A stretch of 6,004 nt of DNA from Elusimicrobiota bacterium (GTDB lineage: Bacteria; Elusimicrobiota; Elusimicrobia; UBA1565; UBA9628): contig JAGWMT010000198.1 of NCBI GenBank assembly GCA_028871595.1, positions 1-6,004 of the forward strand. The letters are read 5' to 3'. Both the position numbers and the translations under genes were made by a program. This document shows, piece after piece, positions 5,789 to 6,004 of this stretch (position 1 is the first letter of the stretch; each line of letters starts with the position of its first letter). Below the pieces are notes generated by a model, which was not told the origin of the DNA, ran no database searches, and worked only from the letters and a program-made list of their open reading frames with translations.

Positions 5789-6004
5789 TCAGGCGCCGCC
5801 GAGGCGCTGGACTTCTTCTTCCTTCAGCTGGAGGGCGGCCTGGACGCGTTCCATGTCCTCGCCGACCTTGGTCACGCGCTCGAAGTCTTCATACAACTTC
5901 GGATCGGACATATCGTGCGCCAATTTCTCCAGCTCGGCGTGCAGCCGCTCCAACTCCGCCTTGGCCTTCTCGAGCGCCTTCGCGCGGCGGCGGACTTCCT
6001 TGCC
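5789..6004 (-). CDS. Probable ABC-F family ATPase, C-terminal coiled coil (5' part outside window)
   Basis: The frame is open from the right window edge to a TGA at 5791-5789, giving the last 71 residues of a larger protein. The fragment is highly charged and helical: a basic start (KEVRRRAKALEKAK), heptad-like AELERLHAELEKLAHDM, the phrase SDPKLYEDFERV, and a second helix ending EEEVQRLGGA. A two-helix antiparallel coiled coil with a short P-x-L/Y-x-D-x2 type turn is typical of the C-terminal domain of Uup/ABC-F proteins. Those are soluble twin-ATPase proteins acting on ribosomes or DNA. No ATPase motif is inside the window, so this is a judgement from the tail alone and another coiled-coil protein is possible. 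If TGA were read through, 17 more codons follow before a TAA, but they do not resemble the family. Confidence 0.6.
   Translation of the reverse strand, partial: GKEVRRRAKALEKAKAELERLHAELEKLAHDMSDPKLYEDFERVTKVGEDMERVQAALQLKEEEVQRLGGA

Overview
This is a high-GC bacterial window, about 70% or more in most genes by hand counts. The exported proteins with classical signal peptides suggest an organism with a periplasm or an extracellular lifestyle. Nothing fixes the taxon. Elusimicrobiota or a similar environmental lineage is only a guess. Genes are densely packed: no intergenic gap exceeds about 80 bases and there are no RNA genes, CRISPR arrays or insertion sequences.

Layout, left to right. (1) 1-402, plus strand: the C-terminal three quarters of a small single-domain asparaginase-like protein. 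(2) 403-444: a short gap with a perfect GC-rich inverted repeat next to a consensus TATAAT box, six bases before the next ATG. (3) 445-1059, plus strand: an unrecognised small secreted protein. (4) 1056-2108, minus strand: a radical SAM protein of the SplB-like PA0069 family. It is full length except for an in-frame TGA exactly at the second cysteine of the CxxxCxxC iron-sulfur motif. (5) 2109-2151: a good sigma70-type promoter for gene 4, predicting a leaderless mRNA. (6) 2152-4335, minus strand: an exported GH3 beta-glucosidase of the BglX type. (7) 4339 to about 5712, minus strand: an exported glycoamylase-domain (PF10091, GH144-like) glucanase, three bases upstream of the GH3 gene. (8) About 5722-5788: a gap with a perfect 20-bp palindrome just upstream of the glucanase. 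(9) 5789-6004, minus strand: the C-terminal coiled coil of a probable ABC-F ATPase.

The GH144-like and GH3 genes form a compact two-gene operon. The obvious reading is that the first enzyme cuts a beta-glucan, by family precedent beta-1,2-glucan, into oligosaccharides outside the cytoplasm, and the GH3 enzyme trims these to glucose. The palindrome may be the operator for this unit.

The most interesting signal is the TGA in the radical SAM gene. Reading it as selenocysteine restores a 350-residue protein with the motif C69-x3-U73-x2-C76 and no gap in the family pattern. An ordinary nonsense mutation or a sequencing error is not excluded, and no convincing SECIS hairpin was found by eye. A second point of interest is a sharp drop in GC inside the GH3 gene near 3420, at the end of the catalytic barrel domain, which suggests a mosaic gene.
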